DNA of 64,000 nucleotides from Talpa occidentalis. Taxonomy: Eukaryota > Chordata > Mammalia > Eulipotyphla > Talpidae. A program made the position numbers and the translations under genes. Where the stretch lies: NCBI RefSeq assembly GCF_014898055.3, contig NW_023605083.1:96869483-96933482 (forward strand), read 5' to 3'. The notes below the pieces were generated by a model. The model had not been told where the DNA came from. It did not search any database and saw only the letters and a program-made list of their open reading frames with translations. Positions 25,080 through 36,905 of the stretch are shown here, piece after piece (the stretch's first letter is position 1; the number at the start of each line of letters is the position of its first letter).

Positions 25080-25440
25080 TAGTCCACTCTTTGGCCCTGT
25101 TGCCTGTTCACTGCAGCTACACAGGCTTCTTTGCCTTTCCCTGGCCCATCACGAACGCTGCTTTCTAAGAAATTTCGCAGTTCGTGTGCTCCCTCACTTC
25201 TCATAGATATCCATATGACTTTATTCAGATCTCTGCTCTGATACCATCTCCCCTCCTTGCACTCCTGTCCCTCTCCTCTGGCATTTTTTTTTTTTTTTTT
25301 TTTTTGGTTCCAGGTCTGTTTCTGATACTGGAATGTACCTCCATAGGAGCAGAGACTTGGTCTTAACTGTTACTCTTTCCCCAGAACCCAGAAAATTTGT
25401 CTGGCACTTAGTAGGAGTTTAGCATAGGAATGAATGAGAG
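25080..25440 (+). repeat. L2 LINE 3' region with internal T22
   Basis: ATACCATCTCCCCTCCTTGC, then GGAGCAGAGACTTGGTCTTA and TGTCTGGCACTTAGTAGGAG followed by AATGAATGAG match the L2 3' end. A T22 run at 25284-25305 interrupts it. It could be the remnant of an extremely truncated retro-insertion, but I saw no clear TSD. Confidence 0.65.
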
Positions 25441-25766
25441 TGGAAGTGGGTAATGAATGTTGTTTATTATTTGGTGGGAAAAATAGGTATCAAACAATTT
25501 ACACATATGATATGTGGTAAGATACTCAGTACTGATGCTAGGTAGAAGACCCAACTGGAAAGCTGTGTTTGGCTGTCATTGCTCACTGTGGCTGTCCTAT
25601 GTGTTGCTTCTTGGGATGAAGAAGGAATACCTGGAGGCAGATATTTCTGTGGACCTACCCCAATGAGCTACTTTTACTTAATTTCTGGATCCACAGATGC
25701 CTTCGCACTTTGTAGTCTGCTGGAAAGTGATTATATACAGGCCTCAGAAATTAGATTTTATTTTTA

Positions 25767-26076
25767 TTTATTTATTTTTTTATAGAGACATTTTATTTAT
25801 TTGTTTGTTTGTTTGTTTGTTTTGTTTATACATGCCCTGGGTACAGTCAGAAGCGCGGGAGGGTGAGAGAATTCACCAGAGCCAGAGCCAGGAGCAGAGC
25901 AGGCAGAAGGACCGAAGTACACTGCTGAGGAGAACAGCGGGCGGCAGGAGAGGTCTGCGCGCCATGTGGGACCCTCCTCTGGTGGCCGGGGAGCAGCCGG
26001 GGGTCGAACTGGCGCCGCAGAGGCCGCGGGCAGCTTTGAAACCCAGCGCTCAACCACTGCACCACCGAGGAGGCCC
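25767..26076 (-). repeat. tRNA-derived SINE, long type 1, extended-tail subfamily
   Basis: TSD AGATTTTATTTTTA at 25753-25766 and 26077-26090. It is close to the 6501-6816 copy throughout, including the extra GGCTGCTCCCC near the head and the (CAAA)n tail followed by ATGTCTCTATAAAAA. Overlapping open frames of 86-142 codons are SINE translations. Confidence 0.9.
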
Positions 26077-26191
26077 AGATTTTATTTTTAAAGAGCTGTT
26101 CCCTGATCACAAGAAACTTTTGTGACTTTTTTCATTTTCAGAGACAGGTGTTCTCGGGTCTCTTCCTTACATGTTTTACTTGTTGTTTTAG

Positions 26192-26264
26192 GACTGCCTC
26201 ATGGCCTTGATGAATTGGAGAGTGAACACCCAGCCAAAGGCAGCAGCTGCTGTTATTGGCCTTG
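26192..26264 (+). other. Candidate cryptic/cassette exon in the COX10 intron
   Basis: A 73-bp segment bounded by a convincing acceptor (pyrimidine-rich run ending TTGTTGTTTTAG at 26191) and donor (TTG|GTAAAT). In frame with the COX10 exon it is open (DCLMALMNWRVNTQPKAAAA and on), and a second frame is also open. Since 73 is not a multiple of three while both neighbouring COX10 phases are zero, inclusion would shift the frame. It could be a poison exon or chance. No protein family was recognised and there is no expression evidence. Confidence 0.3.
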
Positions 26265-26779
26265 GTAAATGTAGGCCCATTGTTTCTAGAATTTCTGATT
26301 TTTCATTTTTCAATACAATCCAGACATTTGGATTTCTGGCAGAAATTTTCCTGAGTTTTAAATGTTAAGTGTAAGTTCAGTGTTTCTGAAACACTGCTTA
26401 TCAAACACTACCTGTCAGTGGGTTAAATTCACTTTGAGAACACCCTCCCCCCAAGTTAGGGTCTTTGTAATCATTATTTACCAAAAAATAAATTTTTTTA
26501 AGAAGAAAGATACTTGTTCTGAAACAGAATTCTTCACAATTAAATAATGAAAAGTAGTTTTCTCTGCCAATTTTCATACTGAGAAAAATGAAGCACAAAA
26601 TATCTCAATAATTTAGAATCAAGCTGTGGATGCTGAATCTTAGCTTACAGATTATGCTGCTAGCCTTCTTGGATATGTGTGTTTTCACAAGCTATACCAT
26701 AAAAAAAAGTTCATTACTTTTAAGTGTACAGAAAGGGGGATGTTACTGCTTTAGCATCCAAAAGGTAGAGTCAAGGAAG

Positions 26780-27180
26780 GTCAACTAAAAATTGCTTCAA
26801 GAAACACCTGGACATTTCAAATGTGTTTACAATTATTTCTCCACCCGACAGCGTTATGTTTCAGAAAGTGCCATTAATTGTAATGGAGTAACACACAGCT
26901 CTTTGTGAAATTTAAGTCCCTTGAATATCAGCACCTTCAAAGACAATAAAAATTCCAGCCTGCATTTATCTATTCCCATGTGAGGAGTTGTACAATGTGT
27001 ATTGTATCATTCCATGAGAAATTCTTTGTCTTAATCGTTTCTCATTTATAAGCAGTTGTCTGAGGTCAGTTTTCCATTTTGCAGTTGTCAAACAGCTGTC
27101 AAATTAAAAGACCAGATCCTCAAGTTAATTTACATTTCGTGCCATTCCATATTAGTACATTTCTTGGCTCAAGTATTTAA
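26780..27180. promoter_or_regulatory. Possible conserved non-coding element
   Basis: Repeat-free block with clustered motif-like sequence: CCATTAATTGTAATGG (near-palindromic homeodomain-type), and TGTCAAACAGCTGTCAAATT, which combines an E box CAGCTG with two TGTCA sites. Regulatory function is inference only. Confidence 0.25.
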
Positions 27181-27975
27181 ATAGTTATCCACATTTCTTA
27201 ATCATCTTTTTCTTTATTAGCCATCTTTTCCCCCACAAATTTCCAAACATACATTAAGTTTGATATTCTATATACATTTGTTATTTTCCAAGTAGTTTTT
27301 AAAAAGTCCACTTGAATTGTTTTTAAAACAATTTACTTGAATAAACCAATTATTTACACTGTTCTTTCTACAAGAAGAGAGCAAATCAGTTGAAACAAGT
27401 CTTCCTTATTTTTGTTGTCATGCTTATTTTCATTTTTATCATTTCTATCTATCATTTCTATCTATTTGAAATCTAAGTAGTAATTGAACATAGAGTTCTT
27501 AATTTGCCTTCTAAATATCTGTGTAAGATAGTTAATAGTAAAGAATTCAGCATTCAATTTTAATAATTCAGCAATCAAAGAAATACTTCTGGATATGCCA
27601 CTGACACCTGCCAGCAGGTGACATTTGTAATCCTCTAGAAGAGTGTTAAAAAATAAACTGAAGCATCTTAAAATTTTTAAGAGTTTATTTGAACAAAAAT
27701 TGAATAACACCAAGCCAGAAGTGGATAGGAACACTGTATACAGAAGAAATAAGGGAAAGACATTTGTATAGAAAGCACAGAAGCAAAGCCAGGACATTAC
27801 TCGATTACTATAACTTAAGCAGTGGCCTTATTTGGAAAAGCCTAATTGGCCATTTGTGACTGGTTGTTCTTAACCTTGAAGCATTTATAGGCTTAGATTT
27901 TGGTTAGCTTACATAGTCCACCACTTCAGTCTGATGGGTCTCTTTGTTTAATTAATTTAAGAAGTGTCCACTCCT

Positions 27976-28090
27976 GGGCCTCCCCTGGTGGTGCAGCGGT
28001 TGAGCGCTGGGCTGCGAGGCTGCCCGCAGCCTCTGCAGCACCAGTTCGTTCCCCAGCTGCCTGCGAGGGTCCCACCAAAAAAAAAAAAAA
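27976..28090 (+). repeat. tRNA-derived SINE, short form
   Basis: Head GGGCCTCCCCTGGTGGTGCA through GAGGGTCCCACC, directly followed by a run of A. Imperfect 14-bp TSD: AAGTGTCCACTCCT at 27962-27975 against AAGTGCCCACCCTT at 28091-28104. The body of long copies is absent, as in the copy at 3328-3456. Confidence 0.88.
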
Positions 28091-28104
28091 AAGTGCCCAC
28101 CCTT

Positions 28105-31100
28105 ATGTGTTTGATGTTTATAGTTAAGTGATTTGGTGAAAGGACCATAGTCATAGCATATAAAATTCTTAGTTATTACAAAGCACCTAAAATGGATAGT
28201 CTTAAACATGTTCATTTGAGATTAATATTGTAGTATAAAACCATACACATATTAGTTATATTTAACCTTTTGCATTAATGTCATTTTAATATTTGTTTAG
28301 TACTTGTTTCTCAGAAACTTGTATGTTTAGATAGAACTTAGTGAACCTTTTCTGTATTTTGATGCACTCTACTCTGCCCTCATAACTCCTTGTGTATTTC
28401 TGTTACAACATTTATTAAATTGTAATTTATGCTTTTACATATCTGAATGTTCTCTTGCTTCTGAATCTCTCTTTGTTTATTAAGGAAAATCTTAATTTAT
28501 TTTAATTCCCAGCAATTAGACCTTCAGTGAATGACTAGAATAAATAAGAAAGTGAGTCAAGTTCATTGGTTCAAGGAGTGTAAATAAAGTGTCACTTTCT
28601 TCCTCCGTTCTTCTAACTTCATCAAAGCTATTATTTAAAAATGAAATTACATTTTCCCAGGTAAAGAGATAGATAATCCTATTGTTTGTACAACTTTTCT
28701 TGGAAATTTATTAATCATTTTTGAAAGGATTAACACTAAAATTGTAATATAACAAGTTGAATTAAAATTGGATAATACTAAGGGAACAGATAAATCAAGC
28801 TAAAGTTAATGATAATGTAAATACTCTAACAGCAAGTTTTTTCATATAATACTAAATGAAATTATGTATTAATTTCATCATTTGAAGACTCTTCAAAATT
28901 ATCCTCATTAATTGATATTTCAAAGTGATTTGGAGATAACATGAGTTAAGAATATGAATGCTCATTATTTACAGTAAATAGCTATTAGTGAAAATGTATT
29001 CCTATGGTACTTTTCCTCGGCAGAAACTTCATTACCAGAGGGGGGAAATGAGAAATGATATCGAAACCCAGAATCTCCATATGTCCTATTTGCGTACTTA
29101 GTAGCTCAATCAGATTTCTGCAAAATACCAGAAAAGCATTGTTTAAGAGTGAACGTTTTCTTCTTTCCCCACAATCCTGCTCTGCCTGCCATTTTCAGTT
29201 GCTGTGGATCAGTGTAATATGATGATTGTTGAGACCAGAGACTTTGGAGTCATTTATAACATCCCCTACCCCTCCACCCCACACCCTCCCCGTGTTTTCT
29301 TTTAAAGCCCACATTCAGTCCATGGGGAAATTATCCACACCCCATCACATCCCACGCTACACCATTGGCTGTAACGATTGTCAGGAATGGCTGGAGGGTG
29401 GTTATATTCTCCAACCCATTCTCACACCCCTTCGCTTTCCCATAAACTTTGTCTCTTGTAATAGCACCCTAGCTGGTATTCTGCCTTGTCCTTCCCCTGC
29501 CTCTTTCTAGCACAACATTCAAAGTGATGATGTAAATAAAACATTTAGTGAGATCACATCCTCCTCTGCTCGTACTCTCCAGGGACTCCCCAAGTCCATG
29601 TGAACATTGTGCCACCTACCCCCAAGTTCTGTTTCTTCACACTGGCCACATGTTCTTTCCAACTTATTTAAATGCAGAGAAAAGGAAAATAGTCTTATAT
29701 TTACAAGTGTTAATTACAAGGAATTTTTTTCAGTCATCTGTATTTTATTATTTGTTAATTGCAATAATTGTTCCCTTATGGTTTTGCTCATTTTAACATA
29801 AGGATATTTTCTTTTAAAATGGTATGTAAGAGCTTTCTGTGTGTGTAGTACTTTGTGCATAAATTTCCAAGCTGCCCTTGACATTGCCCTTTTAGTTTGT
29901 TATTTTGGAGTACATGGAGACCTCACATTTTTAAATATTCAAATACACCATTTTCAACAGTTATATTATCCTTGGGGAGAATAATTGGAAAGGCCTTATA
30001 TCTTAATATGTGAATTCTTTAAAAAAATAGATTGTAAGGCAGTGATTTAACTTAATTTGATACTAAATTGGTAACTTGTGCTTCTTACAGTAGCTACATT
30101 CTGTCATTCTTTATATTTATTTCTGTTTCATTCTCCTATTAATTCTATTTCTAGAACCTCAACCTTTTTAGCAGTTTATCTCTGTTACATACTTGAGTGT
30201 CTTAGAGGGCAAGTCTTTTGCAGTGTGCTGCTTTTTCAAGACTTTTTTGGTGCTTCTCAACAGTTTATTGTTTCAGATGAAGTTGGGACCATTGTTTTGA
30301 AGTTATTTTTTTAAAAGAAAACCCATTGGAATTTTAATTAAACTACATTGCACCCATAAATTTATTTGGGGAAAGTAGACATTTTTGTACTAGTCTTTAT
30401 CCAAAAGCATTTCCTAGATTCTAATACCTAAAGGCAGGAGTGTAACATTCAAAACATTAGATATGGCAATCAGTCTGAACTGAATCCTCATTTCAAAAAT
30501 ATTAAAATGTGGGGGAGAAAAGGACATAGAAACATCAGAGAAATATGCTAATTTTTTCCTGTAAACTTATATTCTTGGTAGATGTCATGTCTAAAATTTA
30601 CATCTTACATGTTCTTCTGAGTCTTCTTAGCTTTTAGATTTTTAGTTTCTTTAAATATTTCCATATCTCACCTGTTTTTCTTTTTTATATCTCTCTATAG
30701 TCAAGCAGCTTTTTTCCCATACAAATATGTCAAATCTTCCTTTAATTCTTCTCTTACAAGTATTGAAAGCAAAAAGCAAATGCTTTCCAAAATTCATTTT
30801 TTTTTCCCTAGTAGGATTTTTTCAAACATATATTCTACTGCTTCCCAGTACTGTTTTCCACTTTTTATTTGGAAGGTGTTCACTGTTCATCATTGAACTA
30901 AGAGAGGTATAGCAGTGTGAATGCTTTGAGTTTAGGGGAGATTTTGTCCTTTAATAGTTGTAGTGCTTATTTTAACTCTAGTTATATTTTTAAATTTATC
31001 TGTTTATATCTTCCAGCTCTCTTTATATTTTGTGTGCCTCAACCAACTATATTTCATTTCACCTTTGATTTCAAGCTAATAAACGAAATTTGATTGTAAA

Positions 31101-31340
31101 AAGTAATTGTCCATTTTAAAAACTATAAATTTATTCACAGACACTGAGAACCATGACAAAGAAGTAATAATTGAAAAATTTAAGGCTAAATTAAGGTTAA
31201 TGCTTAGGGATACATATCTTATTGTCCTGTATTGTTTCTGGGGTGGCTGTAACTCGGCCACTTTAGCTTTAAGCAACCTTGTAATCAAATGAAAGATGAA
31301 AATAATCATGAGTTCCAACAATTGCAGTATCCTTCCTGAC
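28105..31340. other. Intron stretch, largely unassigned
   Basis: AT-rich intron. A GC-richer CT-rich piece at 29225-29600 (including CTTTCTAGCACAACATTC and CTCTCCAGGGACTCCCCAAG) may be an ancient LINE remnant. Open frames here (29226-29510, 29548-29796) lack recognisable features. Confidence 0.5.
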
Positions 31341-31344
31341 AGAG

Positions 31345-31490
31345 AGACTATACAGAGTGATGGTTAAGAACACAACTTTGAAAAGCTGGTTGTTAATAGT
31401 TGTGTGACCTACAAGTTACTTAACATCTCTGTGTTTTAATTTCTTCATTTGTAAAATGGAGTAGCAGTGTTAGCATCTGCCAGTATCACA
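31345..31490 (+). repeat. MIR SINE
   Basis: Follows the MIR consensus clearly: AGAGTGATGGTTAAGAACAC, GTTGTGTGACCTACAAGTTA, CTTAACATCTCTGTG, TTCATTTGTAAAATGGAGTA. Confidence 0.8.
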
Positions 31491-32499
31491 TGCTGTCACT
31501 GGAGCATTGGAAGCAACTGGAAGAGGGGACTTGGAACACATACGTGTACACATGCATGTGTGTGATCACTAGAGATGTGTGTTTTAAAGATATAAGAGGA
31601 GCCTAAATTATCAGACTGCAGACTAGGCAGCCATACATGTAGGGGCATATTCTTGAATATTATGATTAAGGAGTTCAGATTTGATTCAAGGAAACAAAAA
31701 GCCATTGACATAGAAAAAACCTAGATGCATTTACTAGTTAGGATATTATTACCATAGCATCAGCAACTGTAAGAAACATGAACTCAGAAATGATGGTGAT
31801 AATAAGGAAGAGAAAGTTAATTTCTGAGAAAGTTAATTTACATTGAGCTATGACTTTATTAGTATGCAGATGCATACTTGCACTGTGGGCCGCCATCACC
31901 TTGTGAGAGTTCTCTTCCTCATAGGACATGCAAGAGTACAGAATCTTCATGCTCTTGGGGTCACTTCACAATCAACCTGGAGGCTTTGGTGATCCTCCTG
32001 ACTAAACTTTCCAAGTCCTCAGTAGGTTACTTCTTATAGGTTATCATAGTTCCTTTGGTGAAACTTTTAGAAACAGTGAAAATCAAGAGAAATTTAATAC
32101 AATTGTGATGAGAACAAGAGAAAACATTTTCTGTATGCTGTGAGTCAGTGATGGGCAGTCTTTTTTTATGAAGTCAAAAAAAATTTTTTGAAGAAATGCC
32201 AAATTTTCTATTTAAATCTTTACTTCTCACTTCATTTCTTTAGTTAATTTCCCATCTCTTGCTATAAGGAAATTATGAATGCTGACTTTTGGTTACATTA
32301 CCAATGAAACAGATTTGGCCAGCTAAAGATCACTTCTTATAAATTCTTGTTCTTGGGGCGATGGTGGGTGGTAGGAGAACTATAGGGACTACACCAGAGG
32401 GGAGAAATCAAATGGCTGTCAGAAATTAACAATGATGTAAGAAAAAATAATGAGTAAATAAATTATTACTCTTATTTGAAGCTATTGTGTGATTTGTAG

Positions 32500-32620
32500 G
32501 GGACCATGAACTTTTTTAGCTGGACCCTTGGGATCATGTCAGTGGGGAATAAACCTGACTTGCTGCTGTCTGTCATTTTGGGTCATTTCTTTCTGTATTT
32601 GGTTTTTATTGGCACTTGTC
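32500..32620 (+). repeat. Possible worn LTR end
   Basis: GGGGAATAAACCTGACTTGC followed by a T-rich TGTCATTTTGGGTCATTTCT has the look of an LTR R/U5 junction with a poly(A) signal. No termini or TSD were found, so this is tentative. Confidence 0.2.
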
Positions 32621-33118
32621 CAATTTGGTAAGAAGGGAAGGGGCAAGATGCTAAGAAGTTTGTCTCTTATAAAAGGAAATTTTTAACCACCCGATCCCGA
32701 GCTATGATGAAAATTGGTCTATATGTAGGAGTCTTTCTATTATCATAGCACCAACATTTGCCTGCTAGCGGCTGCTTCTTTTCTCAGTCCACATGTGACT
32801 CTTCAGTCAGCAGTGTTTCCAGTAACCTGCTTCCACCTTCTGTCTCATCTGTTGTGAAGTTTATGCTGCTGTGTTGGTCCCCTCCTCTGCTGGAACCATA
32901 TTAATGTATAGGCCTTAAACAAGAAGTCTCCGTAAATCTGTGTCCACCCGCTGGCCAGTGTCCATCGACCTCGTAACTTCTTCTGGTTCCTGGTCAAATG
33001 GATTATACTGTGGACTCCCCACTTTGTTCTGCTTGCCACATGCAAGTCCTCCAAGCCACTCCTGTGGTGACTCATTGCTTCCTCCATTTCTAGCTTTGTT
33101 ACTTTGCAAATAACCATA

Positions 33119-33360
33119 ATCGTAATGATGATAATAGTAATAGCATCACTTTCGGTCACCAGGCACTTTACATACATCATCTGATTTTTATTTTCATGGC
33201 AACCCTGTAAACAAAGTATTGCTTTCACCATCTGATAGGTGAGAAAATGGATGCTCAGAGAAGTAATTTACCTAAGGTCATTTGGCCAAATGGCATAGCT
33301 GGAAGCCATTCCAGTTTTGTCTGAATCCTGAGCTCTTTATGTCTTCACTCTGACTTGTAC
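33119..33360 (-). repeat. MIR SINE
   Basis: Reverse MIR order is clear: CAGGCACTTTACATACATCA, CATGGCAACCCTGTAAAC, TGAGAAAATGGATGCTCAGA, AAGGTCATTTGGCC, CATAGCTGGAAGCC. Confidence 0.8.
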
Positions 33361-33875
33361 ACCTTATTTCTTAACCTTGAACTACACAGACTTCAACAAC
33401 TCTGTGCACCTATTCCCAGATACGTCTTTCTTTGTGACAGTGACTATTGGGATTCTCTGAACAAGACATATGTCCTTGGCTGACTAAAAGAAGTCCTGCC
33501 AGGAGCGAATGGTGCCATGATCTCTGAGACTTGGCTTGCTCATTGCCACAAAATATACCACACTGTCGCTCAATCATCATAGAGTCAGGTAGTGGATAGT
33601 CCATTGACCAGACTATCTTTGCTTCAGTAAACTATGTAATATCTTTTGTAAGTATGCAGACCAATTAAATTCTGCCTGTACCCAAAGAAACTGAGATCTT
33701 GTTTCCAGTGTTTGCTTAAGGTGAAGTTGCTGCTATATGGAATTGTCTTGGTTCAAAAAAGGCTAAAAAACAGAAGTAAAGCACGTTCAGTACTAGAACC
33801 ATATAGCTCCTCAGTGGATGTCAGTCAGATGAGGAAAGAGAGCAAGGAGTGAGGATGCTATAATTCTTTACACTT

Positions 33876-34060
33876 GTATTGTACTTTATAGTTTACAGAG
33901 CTGTTTTATCTGCCAGGTTCTGGTCTTCCCCACATTTCTTACAGGTACGTGGATTGCGGGTCAGTCACCATGAGTACAGATTAGAAAACTGAGGCTAAGG
34001 ATTACATTGCCTTGCCTTGGTACCAAGACAAACTCAGAATTCCAGCTTTTTCTGGCTCTA
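33876..34060 (-). repeat. MIR-like fragment
   Basis: TTATAGTTTACAGAGCTGTT and TAGAAAACTGAGGCTAAGGA, then ACTCAGAATTCCAGC, fit a diverged reverse MIR. Confidence 0.5.
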
Positions 34061-36589
34061 AATTTCTTCTACCAGCTCATGTAATAAACTTTTGATCTGG
34101 AGAAATGATTGCTTCAGAATGAATTCTTAGAAGTTGCAGATTCACAATCTGTCATAATGAATTGGGTCCTTAAGTCTTAAATCTCTTCTTAGCAGCATTA
34201 ACTCAGTAATTTTTTTAAGACTGTTTGAATAGCATGGACTCACATAGGAAATATTGATGCATGAGTTGTGGAAATTAGAACTTTAAGAATTCAGGTTTTT
34301 TTCCCCCAGTGTGGCTAGTAGCCTAGAGCATGATGGAAACACATGAAACTAATTTGTCTGATTAAAAAGAAAAATTTATACAAATCATAAAATTAGGAAG
34401 GCAGTTTATAATGAAAGGCATTAAATAGAGAATGTAAATGTTATTTCTGTGGTCTATTTGGTATTACATTTTAATGTAAATAATGTATCCTAAAGAAACT
34501 GTGAAATTGATTAATAAATTCACTCTCCTCCTGTGTTGGGCAATGTGAGATGGAGAAAGCCAGGGCTTTCTGTCCACGGAGAAGCTTTCTCATGCTCACA
34601 GGGGCGTGGAAGGGCTACCAATGTGAGAACAACAGGTGCATGCAATTTATGTTCAAGTAGTTTAAATATCTTTAATCAGTCTGTCTTAAGTCAAACCATA
34701 TGATGTTCAGACAGAGACATTTTTCCTTTCAGTATCAAGTACTTTTCCCTTTTCTTGGTGCTCCATATTAGTAGTACCCAGCTGTGAAACTAGGCTTGCC
34801 TTTTGTTACTTAAAAGCAGATAAATGTTTACAACAGTTACAGTTGATTGCATGGTGGTTAGTTTCACATTTCTCAGTTCTGTCAGTGTGACAGTGTGTCT
34901 CTAATGAATAAATCAGGTACCTCAGTCTTGTTTTCTGTTCAGTTCAGCTATAAATAGAGCAGTTATTGCATCAAATATTGCATGGTGACCATTCGCTCAG
35001 ACTTTAGTGCTAGCTTAGTCTCATCTCTCTAACTTGGCACAAACTTTGGTAATTGGGAACAACCACTTTAGATTTGTGTTTAGTTTATTATTCTTTATTG
35101 CCATTTCATCGATGTGAAGTAGGGGATGGTTGTAGTGAAGTACAGCCATATTCTAGAAATATTCTACAGAATTTTTGTTTTAGTTTTTTTTTTCTAATTT
35201 TCATTGACAAAATTTAGAGCTTAAAATAAAATTCCATAGGACACTTTAAAGTGGATATTTTTTCTTACTTTGTTCATAATATTAGAGTTGCCAGTCCCCT
35301 GTCCTTTGTTGGTGTGTGTTTGTCCTCCCAGTTCATGATACATATGTAATTTGTTAATGGGCCTCTTGATAATTAAGATGGTATATTCATTTCATAACAC
35401 CCGGTTGTTAGGTGATTACTTGTGGGAATTATCTAAAGGGGAAAAATGACCTGTCATATCCTTGCCCTTGGTAGTCTAGTATAGATTACATCTGGAGAGA
35501 ACGTTCCTGCTTTGGGTGCAGCTTCCTCTGCCTCACCTCTCTGCACTTCACTTTCTTTATCTGTTAAAATGGAGTCTCCCTTCCCACTGTAATAGAAGGC
35601 GTGTGAGGACTGGGTGTTACAATGCTATGTGAATGTGCACATGTTGGGTTATTATTTATTTAATATGGAGTCACAACCATTTTATAAATTATACTTGAAA
35701 CAAATGTTCTCCAATTTTAGAAATGTTCCTTTTTGTATAAAATTATTTAAATCTTGTTCTATTTTGTATCACGTTATCAATTTTCACTTTGGTCTGAAAT
35801 CCAATAGAAAATGGCCACTAAAAGCAGGTGACAAATTGATTTATGAGATGCTGGTTGGATTTTTTCCCTCCTGAAATGTGAACAATGAAATGTGAACTTC
35901 ATCTTTAAATGTATTTACATAGGTTGTCACTGATGAATGCACACTACTAAAATAACTACAGGAATGTTTTTATCCTGTCACCTCCAGTTGAAACGTTTCG
36001 CGGAGGCTGTAGTTTTCAACATGCAGTGAAAATAGAAGGCTCTACTCCCACAACTGATAGTGACAGTATGCCCTTCTTACACAGCATTCATTTATTAATA
36101 AAAATATAGAAAAGTCCTACAGCCACCTAAAATGGAGTTTTAGGTGTTTGTGATTTTTGCAGTGTTAAATTAATTCTTTGCTGTATTAGCCTTGTGCCAA
36201 GGAGTTCATTGCCATTAAGAGAAAAAATGTTTGGACTATTGAAAATAAATTTTTACTCTAATACTGAAAACCACATTGTAAAATTAAAACATTCAGAGGC
36301 CAGTGTTCAGAGCCAGATGATGAAATGCAGTTCTTTTGGAGGCAAATAAATTTGAGAAGCGATTCTAAAGGGAAATGTCTATGGCTTTAAAGAACTCAAC
36401 CAGGACTCCTACAAGTATTAGTAGTTGAGGCATGTGTGTATTCCTCTTTATTGTATGTTCTCTGAGACTTCACAGCTAATGTTCTGGGCAGTAGAAGGCA
36501 TCCAATTCACTTTCAGTCTTTAAAATACATGTCAGTACTTAAGTAGGGTAGACAGCAGCACTAATCATATTAAGCACAGTGTCTGAACT

Positions 36590-36905
36590 CACGGTGAATG
36601 CATAATTAATGTATTGTTTTAGAGGACCTAATATATTAGTCAAGGGCGAGAGCTTCATGCATAGCTTGTTCTGTGGGTGAGCAGGAGAACTGTTCCACGG
36701 TGCCATTTGTACCACCACAGCTAACGCTGCTCACTAAATCTATTTTGTTACACCTCTAATACGAGCCAAAGCCATCAGACAACCTCCATTAAAGTGTTTT
36801 GCCACGGAGAACTCTCTCTGGGGTAGTAAATGCTAATTCAGTGTCAATTAGAAAAATGCTTCTAACAAAACACTGCAATTAATAAGGGGTACTTGTGTTG
36901 ATTCA
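36590..36905. promoter_or_regulatory. Possible conserved non-coding element
   Basis: Non-repetitive, more balanced composition with several CpGs and TAAT-core motifs (TGCATAATTAATG, GCTAATTCAGTGTCAATTAG, GCAATTAATAAGG). Such clusters are common in developmental enhancers. This is inference from composition only. Confidence 0.25.

Noticed and set aside
25697..26125. 142-codon open frame
   Set aside because: Mostly translation of the SINE at 25767-26076.
29226..29510. 94-codon open frame in a CT-rich patch
   Set aside because: Resembles a worn LINE fragment, with no protein family signal.
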